Assembly: GCA_903895005.1 (NCBI GenBank)
Contig: CAITSH010000189.1
Location: 1-16,092, forward strand
Length of the DNA: 16,092 nucleotides
Direction of reading: 5' to 3'
DNA from: an uncultured Pseudomonadota bacterium
GTDB lineage: Bacteria; Pseudomonadota; Gammaproteobacteria; Burkholderiales; SG8-39
Under the pieces are notes generated by a model that was given only the letters and a program-made list of their open reading frames with translations, was not told the DNA's origin and did not search any database. This document shows, in pieces, positions 8,233 through 16,092 of this stretch. The translations under genes and the position numbers were made by a program. Position 1 is the first letter of the stretch. Each line of letters begins with the position of its first letter.

Positions 8233-9393
8233 ATGCCGGCCGGCAACGCCCCCACAGTACGCATCCTCGATAGCCTCGCCGATGTAGCCCCGGAACAATG
8301 GGACAGGCTGGCGGGCGGGCATCCGTTTTTGTCGCATGCTTTTCTGCATGCGATGAACGAAACAGGTTGCGCCAGCGAACAGACCGGCTGGCTGCCGCAG
8401 TTCGTGACACTTTGGAACGGAGACACCCTCGCCGGCGCCCTGCCGCTTTACCTTAAAACCCATTCGTACGGCGAGTACGTGTTCGATTGGGCCTGGGCCG
8501 AGGCCTATAACCGCCACGGCCTCGAGTACTACCCGAAACTGCTCTCAGCAATACCGTTCTCCCCGGTGAGCGGACCACGCTTGCTCGCCCCGGACGCCGC
8601 CACGCGCCGCCTGCTGATCGATGCGGCAATGTCGCTCGCGCACCGCCTGTCCTCGCTCCACTGCCTGTTCCCGCCCGAAGAAGAGGCGCGAGAGTGGCAG
8701 GCAGCCGGACTGATGCTGCGCCAAGGCGTGCAGTTCCACTGGAAAAATCAGGGTTACGCCGACTTTGAGGCGTTTCTCTCGCAACTGTCGCACGACAAAC
8801 GCAAGAAAATCCGCCAGGAGCGACGGCGCGTCCGTGAGGCCGGCGTTGTGTTGACACGGTTTTGCGGCGCAGATATCACCGCCGAACACTGGACATTCTT
8901 CACGCACTGCTACAACCTGACCTATCGCGCCCACCATTCGACGCCCTACCTCAACCTAGCCTTCTTCGAACGCCTGGGCCAAACCATGCCGGAAAACGTG
9001 CTCCTGATCATCGCCGAACGCGATGGGAGACCGATCGCGAGCACCTTGAATATCTTCACCGAGGAAGCGCTTTACGGGCGTTACTGGGGGGCTACCGAAC
9101 ACGTGCCCATGCTCCACTTCGAAGCCTGCTACTACCAGGCGCTTGAGTTTTGTATAGAACGCGGCATCAAACTGTTTGAAGGCGGCGCACAAGGCGAGCA
9201 CAAGCTCGCACGCGGTTTTTTGCCGACACGGACCTGGTCGGCACACTGGCTTCAGCACCCGCGCTTCGCCGACGCCGTAGAGGATTTTCTGGTTCGCGAA
9301 TCCAAGGGGATAGAGCGCTACGTTGACGAATTGAACGAACACTCGCCATTCAAGGCCGCAACACCGTCCGGTCAACCGGACGCTGGAGCCTGA
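8233..9393 (+). CDS. FemAB-like / DUF482 GNAT-fold acyltransferase
   Basis: Protein of 386 aa matching the FemAB-like (DUF482, COG3146) family, which has the acyl-CoA N-acyltransferase fold. Family members are often annotated as peptidoglycan-related aminoacyl or acyltransferases, but the substrate is not established. Family-typical stretches are HPFLSHAFLHAMNETGCAS, LPLYLKTHSYGEYVFDWAWA, SPVSGPRLL, LSHDKRKKIRQERRRV, FTHCYNLTYRAHHSTPYLN, GRYWGATEHVPMLHFEACYY and FEGGAQGEHKLARGFLPT. No signal peptide or membrane segment is seen, so it is probably cytoplasmic. GTG at 8230 and ATG at 8233 are adjacent; I prefer the ATG, although neither has a clear Shine-Dalgarno. The gene diverges from nadE and converges on ppa 24 bp away. 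Confidence 0.9.
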   Translation: MPAGNAPTVRILDSLADVAPEQWDRLAGGHPFLSHAFLHAMNETGCASEQTGWLPQFVTLWNGDTLAGALPLYLKTHSYGEYVFDWAWAEAYNRHGLEYYPKLLSAIPFSPVSGPRLLAPDAATRRLLIDAAMSLAHRLSSLHCLFPPEEEAREWQAAGLMLRQGVQFHWKNQGYADFEAFLSQLSHDKRKKIRQERRRVREAGVVLTRFCGADITAEHWTFFTHCYNLTYRAHHSTPYLNLAFFERLGQTMPENVLLIIAERDGRPIASTLNIFTEEALYGRYWGATEHVPMLHFEACYYQALEFCIERGIKLFEGGAQGEHKLARGFLPTRTWSAHWLQHPRFADAVEDFLVRESKGIERYVDELNEHSPFKAATPSGQPDAGA

Positions 9394-9417
9394 GTCGCCA
9401 CCGGCGCACCGGGCCGG

Positions 9418-9966
9418 TCAGAACATCGGCTTTTTCTTCGCCTTGTTGTATCGCTCGATGCCGTTAGTGATTTCTTTCTTCGCCGCCGCAGGCCCGGACC
9501 AGCCCTTGACCTTCACCCACTTGCCCTTTTCGAGATCCTTGTAGTGCTCGAAAAAATGCCTGATTTGCGAAAGGCGCTCGGGTTGCAGGTCCTCCGGCTT
9601 TTTCCAATGCCGGTAAATAGGCAGGATTTTGTCGATGGGTACGGCCAGCAGTTTGGCATCCTGGCCCGCCTCATCCTCCATCTTCAAAAGACCGATGGGA
9701 CGGCAGCGGATCACCGCGCCGGTAGTCACCGGGAAGGGCGTGATGACGAGCACATCCACCGGATCGCCGTCCATGGACAGCGTATGCGGAACGTAGCCGT
9801 AATTGCACGGGTAATGCATTGAGGTCATCATGAAACGGTCGACGAACAATGCACCGGTTGCCTTGTCGACCTCGTATTTCACCGGGTCGGCATTCATCGG
9901 AATTTCGATGATGACGTTGAAATCCTCCGGCACATTCAGGCCGGAACTCACTCGATCAAGATTCAT
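9418..9966 (-). CDS. ppa: Inorganic pyrophosphatase (family I) Ppa
   Basis: Soluble Mg2+-dependent enzyme hydrolysing pyrophosphate to phosphate, pulling biosynthetic reactions forward, including NAD+ synthesis encoded nearby. At 182 aa it is close to E. coli Ppa, whose active-site residues are all present one position later: Glu21, Lys30, Glu32, Arg44, Tyr56, Asp66, Asp68 and Asp71 ([10 protein letters not shown]), Asp98, Asp103, Lys105, Tyr142 and Lys143. The ATG at 9966 lies 12 bp after the rhlE stop with only a weak ribosome site, so co-transcription or translational coupling with rhlE is likely. Intact. Confidence 0.97.
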   Translation of the reverse strand: MNLDRVSSGLNVPEDFNVIIEIPMNADPVKYEVDKATGALFVDRFMMTSMHYPCNYGYVPHTLSMDGDPVDVLVITPFPVTTGAVIRCRPIGLLKMEDEAGQDAKLLAVPIDKILPIYRHWKKPEDLQPERLSQIRHFFEHYKDLEKGKWVKVKGWSGPAAAKKEITNGIERYNKAKKKPMF

Positions 9967-9978
9967 GGGCGACCGGGA

Positions 9979-11454
9979 TCAGGTTTTGCGTATGCCACCC
10001 AACAGTGCGGCGACCTGGCGCACCGGGCGGTTTGCAGAGCGCGGTGCCTCGGGCTGCGGCTGCGCGGCCGGCGGCGACTGCGGCTCATAAGGCTTGCTGA
10101 ACAGCGGATCCTGTGACTTGCTCGAAGGACGCGGCCCCGGCGACGGACGCTCGCTTCTTGGATCGGGCCTCGGCGGACGGTCGCCACGGGTCAGGCTGGG
10201 ACGTTCGGGGCGACCGCGCCCACCGCCGCCCTCACGACCTTCACGTCCCTCGCGCCCCCGTGAAGGCGAGTACGAGGGTACATCGCTTGCGTCGGGCTCA
10301 AACCCGGGGACAAGGCTCTGCGGAATCGACTGCTTGATGATTTTTTCGATCGCCCCAAGGCGGTCATGCTCCTCGGCGCAAACCAGCGAAATCGCTTCGC
10401 CGGTCGATCCGGCTCGTCCGGTACGGCCGATCCGGTGGACATAATCCTCGGGCACGCTCGGCAGTTCGAAGTTGACGACATACGGCAACTCGACGATATC
10501 GAGGCCACGCGCCGCCACGTCGGTGGCCACCAGTACGCCGACTTTGCCGGTCTTGAACTCCTCGAGTGCCTGCATACGCTCGCTTTGGGTCTTGTCACCA
10601 TGAATGGCTGCGGCGTGCACGCCCTCGTGGTTGAGCTGGTAGGCAAGGCGGTTGGTACCCAGTCGCGTGCCGCAGAACACCAGCACCTGGTTGAGTTTGC
10701 GCGACTTGATCAGGTGCACCAGCAACTCGCGCTTTTTCTCGCGCGCAACGGGGTGAACGATGTGGGTGATCAGCTCGGTGACGGCGTTGCGGCGCGCCAC
10801 CTCGATCAGCACGGGCGCATTGAGCATGGCATCTGCGAGCTTCTTGATCTCCTCGGAGAAGGTCGCCGAGAACAGCAGGCCCTGGCGCTGCTTTGGCAGC
10901 AGGGCGATGATGCGCTTCACGTCGGGGATGAAGCCCATATCGAGCATGCGATCGGCCTCATCAAGCACCAGCACCTCGACCTGCGACAGGTTGATGGTGC
11001 GCTGCTGGACGTGATCGAGCAGGCGGCCGGGTGTGGCCACCACGATTTCCACGCCGCTGCGCAAGGCCTGCGTCTGCGGGTCCATGTTCACGCCGCCGAA
11101 AATCTGCACGCTTTTTAACGGCAGGTATTTGGCGTAGGTTTTGACGCTTTCCTCGACCTGCGCCGCCAGTTCGCGCGTGGGCGCGAGAATCAGCGCACGC
11201 ACAGGATGGCGCGCCGGGGAAGCCGAGGTGTTGGCGTGACGCGCAAGGCGTTGCAAGATCGGCAGCGTAAAGCTGGCGGTTTTGCCGGTACCCGTCTGGG
11301 CGCCGCCCATCATGTCGCGACCGGACAGTACGATCGGTATAGCCTGGGCCTGGATCGGCGTGGGCTGGGTGTAGCCGCTCTCTTTTACCGCCCGAAGCAA
11401 CTCGGGCAGCAGGCCTAACTCGTCAAAGGACGTGGCGTGCGGGGTGTCGCTCAT
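9979..11454 (-). CDS. rhlE: DEAD-box ATP-dependent RNA helicase RhlE
   Basis: RNA helicase of the RhlE group, acting in ribosome assembly and RNA remodelling in the cytoplasm. The 491-aa protein has the Q motif ([14 protein letters not shown], then TQPTPIQ), motif I AQTGTGKT (52-59), Ia PTRELA, Ib TPGRLLD, II DEAD (165-168), III SAT (196-198), [12 protein letters not shown] and [12 protein letters not shown] (340-349). After residue 390 comes a disordered tail, rich in RG/GRE (399-415) and then Pro/Arg/Ser, ending [13 protein letters not shown]; such basic tails bind RNA and are typical of proteobacterial RhlE. The ATG at 11454 has AGGAG only 3 nt upstream, a short spacing. ppa follows after 12 bp. 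Confidence 0.96.
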   Translation of the reverse strand: MSDTPHATSFDELGLLPELLRAVKESGYTQPTPIQAQAIPIVLSGRDMMGGAQTGTGKTASFTLPILQRLARHANTSASPARHPVRALILAPTRELAAQVEESVKTYAKYLPLKSVQIFGGVNMDPQTQALRSGVEIVVATPGRLLDHVQQRTINLSQVEVLVLDEADRMLDMGFIPDVKRIIALLPKQRQGLLFSATFSEEIKKLADAMLNAPVLIEVARRNAVTELITHIVHPVAREKKRELLVHLIKSRKLNQVLVFCGTRLGTNRLAYQLNHEGVHAAAIHGDKTQSERMQALEEFKTGKVGVLVATDVAARGLDIVELPYVVNFELPSVPEDYVHRIGRTGRAGSTGEAISLVCAEEHDRLGAIEKIIKQSIPQSLVPGFEPDASDVPSYSPSRGREGREGREGGGGRGRPERPSLTRGDRPPRPDPRSERPSPGPRPSSKSQDPLFSKPYEPQSPPAAQPQPEAPRSANRPVRQVAALLGGIRKT

Positions 11455-11556
11455 AAGCTCCTAGGGTGATGCCTTGTCACGTGATACGCGTGCCTGGACC
11501 GGGATGGGGGTCGCATGCGCTGCCGGTCACATTTGCGTGCTCCAGCTAAGTCCGGA

Positions 11557-11580
11557 AGTATAGCAGACGCCCCCTGTCAA
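11557..11580 (-). promoter_or_regulatory. Putative rhlE promoter (extended -10)
   Basis: On the minus strand TGCTATACT (11565-11557) is an extended -10 with one mismatch. A perfect TTGACA sits at 11580-11575, but only 12 bp upstream of the hexamer, too close for a standard -35, so the extended -10 is the more likely determinant. The leader to ATG 11454 would be about 95 nt; it contains the 8-bp palindrome TCACGTGA (11477-11484). Confidence 0.4.
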
Positions 11581-11644
11581 GCCCTGCCTTGCCAAGAAGC
11601 GGCCAAAATCTCGGCTCTACGCCTCCCGTGGACGATTCCCCCCT

Positions 11645-11650
11645 TATAAT
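11645..11650 (+). promoter_or_regulatory. Putative yheS -10 box
   Basis: Perfect TATAAT on the plus strand, 29 bp before the TTG start at 11680, predicting a leader of about 23 nt. No recognisable -35 lies 16-18 bp upstream. The position fits the start of the divergent ABC-F gene. Confidence 0.4.
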
Positions 11651-11679
11651 CGCGGCCTTTTCCGCCTCGGCGCTTCGTT

Positions 11680-13581
<1,902 letters not shown>

Positions 13582-13616
13582 GTAGCACCAGGGCTGAGGG
13601 TCCTGTAACCTGAAAA

Positions 13617-13633
13617 ACAGGGATGACAGGGAT
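13617..13633. repeat. Short tandem repeat ACAGGGAT x2
   Basis: ACAGGGAT occurs at 13617-13624 and 13626-13633 separated by one G, immediately left of the palindrome at 13646-13672. CCTGT at 13602-13606 can pair with ACAGG at 13617-13621. Purpose unknown; it may belong to a multi-copy intergenic element. Confidence 0.4.
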
Positions 13634-13645
13634 ACATGACCGTCC

Positions 13646-13672
13646 GGAAAGCCCCGCCAGGCGGGCATTTCC
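13646..13672. terminator. Intergenic palindrome between convergent yheS and the 174-aa gene
   Basis: GGAAAGCCCCGCC (13646-13658) and GGCGGGCATTTCC (13660-13672) are 13-nt arms with two mismatches around a central A; the folded loop would be about CCAGG. It lies 65 bp after the yheS stop and 25 bp after the stop of the opposing gene, so a bidirectional terminator is plausible. It lacks a long U-tract on either strand and could instead be a dispersed intergenic repeat. Confidence 0.4.
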
Positions 13673-13696
13673 AGCCTATTGCTAAAAATCGGGATG

Positions 13697-14221
13697 CTAG
13701 TTCAGCAGCTTTGGCGCGCCCTCTTCGGCGCTTGCCACCGTCGCGGTGGGCAATGCGAGCGCCAGATCCCACTCGGCCTTTTGCACCGCCTGATGCAGCA
13801 GGCTGGTAATGCCATGCAGCAGCTTGTAATCGAGGCCGAGGTTGAGACCCTGGCCTTCGCGCGGCAGCAGCGTAAGGACATTCTGCCCGTCGGGCGAGCG
13901 CCCGCTGTTCATGCGCGCCACCAAAATGGGTTCGGTGCCAAGCGGGTAGCTGGCGGCCTCTTCCTTGTAGGGCGTGGCGAAGTCGGCCTGCGCCAGCGCC
14001 TTCTCGTGTTCCATCCCCAGCAGAGCCTTGCGCGCCTCGGGCGCCGCCTGGGTGACGATCGTCGGCGCCGACTCGGCCATCTTGATCAGGATGGGCCATA
14101 GCAGGCGCACACAGCGCCGCGTCAGCCAAAGCCGCAATTCCGCGCCATCATTGGTGGAAAAGCGCGCCAGCAGGCGATCCTGCTCCGCATTGAATTCTAT
14201 TTTTACCTGCCGGATGTTCAT
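13697..14221 (-). CDS. Uncharacterised protein, 174 aa
   Basis: I do not recognise a family. The protein is soluble-looking, without signal peptide or membrane helix, and about 19 kDa. It begins MNIRQVKIEFNAEQDRLLAR, has a tryptophan/arginine-rich segment ELRLWLTRRCVRLLWPILI (28-46) and a later half with two beta-like strands (NVLTLLPREGQGLNLGLDYK) followed by a helical LLHGITSLLHQAVQKAEWDL. Codon use and GC content match the neighbouring housekeeping genes. The ATG at 14221 has no Shine-Dalgarno; a TAGAAT 7 nt upstream could give a leaderless transcript. It is downstream of fusA but isolated from it by a strong terminator, and converges on yheS. Confidence 0.78.
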   Translation of the reverse strand: MNIRQVKIEFNAEQDRLLARFSTNDGAELRLWLTRRCVRLLWPILIKMAESAPTIVTQAAPEARKALLGMEHEKALAQADFATPYKEEAASYPLGTEPILVARMNSGRSPDGQNVLTLLPREGQGLNLGLDYKLLHGITSLLHQAVQKAEWDLALALPTATVASAEEGAPKLLN

Positions 14222-14228
14222 TGGGGAA

Positions 14229-14234
14229 ATTCTA
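14229..14234 (-). promoter_or_regulatory. Putative -10 box of the 174-aa gene, possibly leaderless
   Basis: TAGAAT (minus strand, 14234-14229; five of six matches to TATAAT) is followed by TTCCCCA and then the ATG, so a normal start site would fall 1-2 nt before or at the start codon. The terminator just upstream means the gene needs its own promoter, which supports the reading; the -35 is not recognisable. Confidence 0.35.
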
Positions 14235-14274
14235 ACCGCGTTTCATCCACCGAAGAGCGCTGCCGGCGCCACTA

Positions 14275-14306
14275 AACAAAAAAGCGGGCAAGCCCGCTTT
14301 TTTGTT
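14275..14306 (-). terminator. Rho-independent terminator of fusA
   Basis: Perfect 15-bp inverted repeat, AACAAAAAAGCGGGC (14275-14289) and its complement (14292-14306) with two A between. In the minus-strand transcript a GC-rich GCGGGC stem is followed by UUUUUUGUUU, 33 nt after the fusA stop. The symmetrical A and T runs make it potentially bidirectional. Confidence 0.9.
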
Positions 14307-14338
14307 TTGCCCGGACAGCCCGGTGTACTGGGTGAGGC

Positions 14339-16092
14339 TTACTTCGCTTCCTTTTCCATGAGCTTGTCGACGAGGCCGGCGGGCACCTCGGCGTAGTGCG
14401 CAAATTCCATGGTGAAGGTACCGCGACCGCTGGTCGTGGAACGCAGGAAGTTGATGTAGCCGAACATTTCCGCCAAGGGCACGAAGCCCTGCACAAAAGC
14501 CGAAGGACCCTTCTGGCCCTGGTCGGTAACCTGGCCGCGACGGCGGTTGATGTCGCCGATGATGTCGCCAAGGTACTCGGCCTCGGTGACAACCTCCACG
14601 CCCATCACGGGCTCAAGCAGCTTGGGCTTGCCCATCTTGTGCGCTTCGCGGAAGCAGCTGCGTCCGGCGATTTCGAACGCCAGCGCCGAGGAGTCCACAT
14701 CGTGGAATTTGCCGTCCAGGAGACGTGCCTTGAAGTCGACAACTTCGTAGCCGGCGATCTGGCCCTTCTTGCTCTCGGTGCGGATTGCATGCTCGACCGC
14801 CGGGATATATTCACGCGGGATACGGCCGCCGGTGACTTCATCGGAGAAATGCACGCCTTCGCCCGCCTCAAGGGGCTCGAACACCATTTTCACCTCGGCG
14901 AACTGACCGGAACCACCCGACTGTTTCTTGTGGGTGTAGGTGTGCTCGACCATCTTGCCAAAGGCTTCGCGGAAACTGACCTTTGGCTTGCCCATCACAG
15001 CCTCAACGCCAAGTTCGGTGCGCATCCGATCGATGGTGATTTCAAGGTGCAACTCACCCATGCCGCGGAGCACCGTCTGGCCGGTTTCCTGGTCGACGTT
15101 GAGGCGCAGTGACGGGTCGGCCTTGACCATCTTGTAAATGGCGGTGGACATCTTGTCGATGTCGCCGCGCGTCTTGGGTTCGACCGACACGCTGATAACC
15201 GGATCGGGGAAGCGCATGCGCTCAAGCAGCACCGGATGGTCCGGATCACACAACGAGTCACCCGTCTCGGTGTCTTTCATCGACACGAAGGCGCAGATGT
15301 CGCCTGCGCGCGCCTCTTCGATGTCCTTGGTGATGTTCGCCTGAACCTCGACAATACGGCCGATACGCTCTTTTTTGCTGCGCGTGACGTTGTAGAGGTT
15401 GTCGCCCTTCTTGATCACGCCCGAATATACGCGCACAAAGGTCAGCGTACCAAACTGGTCGTTGATGACCTTGAACGCGAGGGCACGGGCCGGGGCGTCG
15501 TCCTTGACTTCCTGCTCACCGATGTTCTTGCCGTCTTCGTCCACCAGCGAAATGCCGCCGTTCTCGCCCGGGAAGGGCATGTAGTCGATGACGCCGTCGA
15601 GAAGTTGTTGGACGCCCTTATTCTTGAACGAGGAGCCGCAGAACACCGGAACCAACTGGCCGGTTACCGCGCCCTTGCGGATGCAGGCCTTGAGCACGGC
15701 CGGATCGAAGGTCTCTTTTTCGACAAATTCCATGAACGCGTCGTCATCGAGCGCGAGCGCCGATTCGAGCAACTCCTTGCGCAACTCGGGCAGGCGGTCG
15801 ATCCAGTCGTTGTCGTAGGCCGCGGTGAACTTGAAACGCTCGCGGATTTGCTCGAGCGGAATGGTTTCCCATACGCTGTCCTTGTCCTCGGATTCCCATA
15901 CGTAGCCGACACCGGCGACAAGGTCGACCATGCCGACGAACTCGTCGTGGCTGCCGATCGGGATCTGGCACAGGAGGGCATTGGCGCCGAGGCGCTCCTT
16001 GATGCCCTTGACGCAGTGCGCGAAGTTGGCGCCCATGCGGTCCATCTTGTTGATGTAGCACATGCGCGGCACGTTGTACTGGTTGGCGAGGC
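14339..16092 (-). CDS. fusA: Translation elongation factor G, N-terminus outside window
   Basis: GTPase that drives tRNA-mRNA translocation and, with RRF, ribosome recycling. The frame is open from the right edge (about 584 codons), so the start and roughly the first 110-130 residues with the P-loop and switch regions are missing. Visible are NKMD of the G4 motif (YINKMDRMGANF), GSSFKNKGVQQLLDGVIDYM ending the G domain, FKVINDQFGTLTFVRVYSG opening domain II, AGDICAFVSMKDTETGDSLC, GMGELHLEITIDRM of domain III, KKQSGGSGQFAEVKMVFEPL and GGRIPREYIPAVEHAI of domain IV, and domain V with GDIIGDINRRRGQV, PLAEMFGYINFLRS and GRGTFTMEF. No tuf follows, and a strong terminator ends the unit, unlike the rpsL-rpsG-fusA-tuf operon, so this is probably a second EF-G copy. 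Confidence 0.95.
   Translation of the reverse strand, partial: LANQYNVPRMCYINKMDRMGANFAHCVKGIKERLGANALLCQIPIGSHDEFVGMVDLVAGVGYVWESEDKDSVWETIPLEQIRERFKFTAAYDNDWIDRLPELRKELLESALALDDDAFMEFVEKETFDPAVLKACIRKGAVTGQLVPVFCGSSFKNKGVQQLLDGVIDYMPFPGENGGISLVDEDGKNIGEQEVKDDAPARALAFKVINDQFGTLTFVRVYSGVIKKGDNLYNVTRSKKERIGRIVEVQANITKDIEEARAGDICAFVSMKDTETGDSLCDPDHPVLLERMRFPDPVISVSVEPKTRGDIDKMSTAIYKMVKADPSLRLNVDQETGQTVLRGMGELHLEITIDRMRTELGVEAVMGKPKVSFREAFGKMVEHTYTHKKQSGGSGQFAEVKMVFEPLEAGEGVHFSDEVTGGRIPREYIPAVEHAIRTESKKGQIAGYEVVDFKARLLDGKFHDVDSSALAFEIAGRSCFREAHKMGKPKLLEPVMGVEVVTEAEYLGDIIGDINRRRGQVTDQGQKGPSAFVQGFVPLAEMFGYINFLRSTTSGRGTFTMEFAHYAEVPAGLVDKLMEKEAK

Noticed and set aside
8094..8426. N-terminal extension of NadE to 8426
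   Set aside because: Family proteins begin near ATG 8093; the extension overlaps the divergent gene and its start region and contains the TATAAT box.
8104..8517. 137-codon minus-strand ORF
   Set aside because: Shadow overlapping the start of the FemAB-like gene and the divergent promoter region; no family features.
10366..11118. 250-codon plus-strand ORF
   Set aside because: Antisense shadow of rhlE with His/Leu/Gln-rich composition typical of reverse-frame artefacts.

Overview
The window reads as chromosomal DNA of a GC-rich betaproteobacterium. The best clues are strongly proteobacterial versions of TrxB, GlnB, glutamine-dependent NadE, Ppa, RhlE, YheS and EF-G, with no phage, transposase, tRNA, rRNA or CRISPR signature. 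The genus cannot be fixed from the sequence alone. I count eleven convincing protein genes. The tpsA-like gene runs off the left edge, missing its C-terminal part, and the fusA-like gene runs off the right edge, missing its N-terminal GTPase motifs.

Left part (1-4080, all minus strand): a two-partner secretion locus. tpsB encodes the outer-membrane transporter (FhaC/ShlB type). After a 569-bp intergenic gap comes tpsA, a large secreted exoprotein with a textbook haemagglutination-activity (TPS) domain. Both genes appear to start at TTG with a good Shine-Dalgarno. The gap and tpsB are clearly more AT-rich than the housekeeping genes to the right. The gap holds a promoter-like region overlapping two tandem 10-bp repeats. 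This is the accessory part of the window.

Middle (4160-9970): trxB (thioredoxin reductase) and a Smr-domain protein run rightward and converge on glnB (P-II). glnB lies just downstream of nadE on the minus strand, which places the nitrogen/carbon sensor next to a glutamine-consuming enzyme. A FemAB-like (DUF482) protein diverges from nadE. The NadE glutaminase domain carries an unusual repeat of its catalytic-cysteine motif.

Right part (9418-16092): ppa and rhlE form a minus-strand pair 12 bp apart. yheS (ABC-F ATPase) diverges from rhlE and converges on an unrecognised 174-aa gene across an intergenic palindrome. A strong Rho-independent terminator separates that gene from fusA. No tuf follows fusA, which suggests an EF-G paralogue outside the classical str operon.

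I found no complete new system. The items most worth a second look are the NadE motif duplication, the nadE-glnB linkage, the tpsB-tpsA intergenic region with its tandem repeats, two candidate leaderless mRNAs, and frequent TTG starts.
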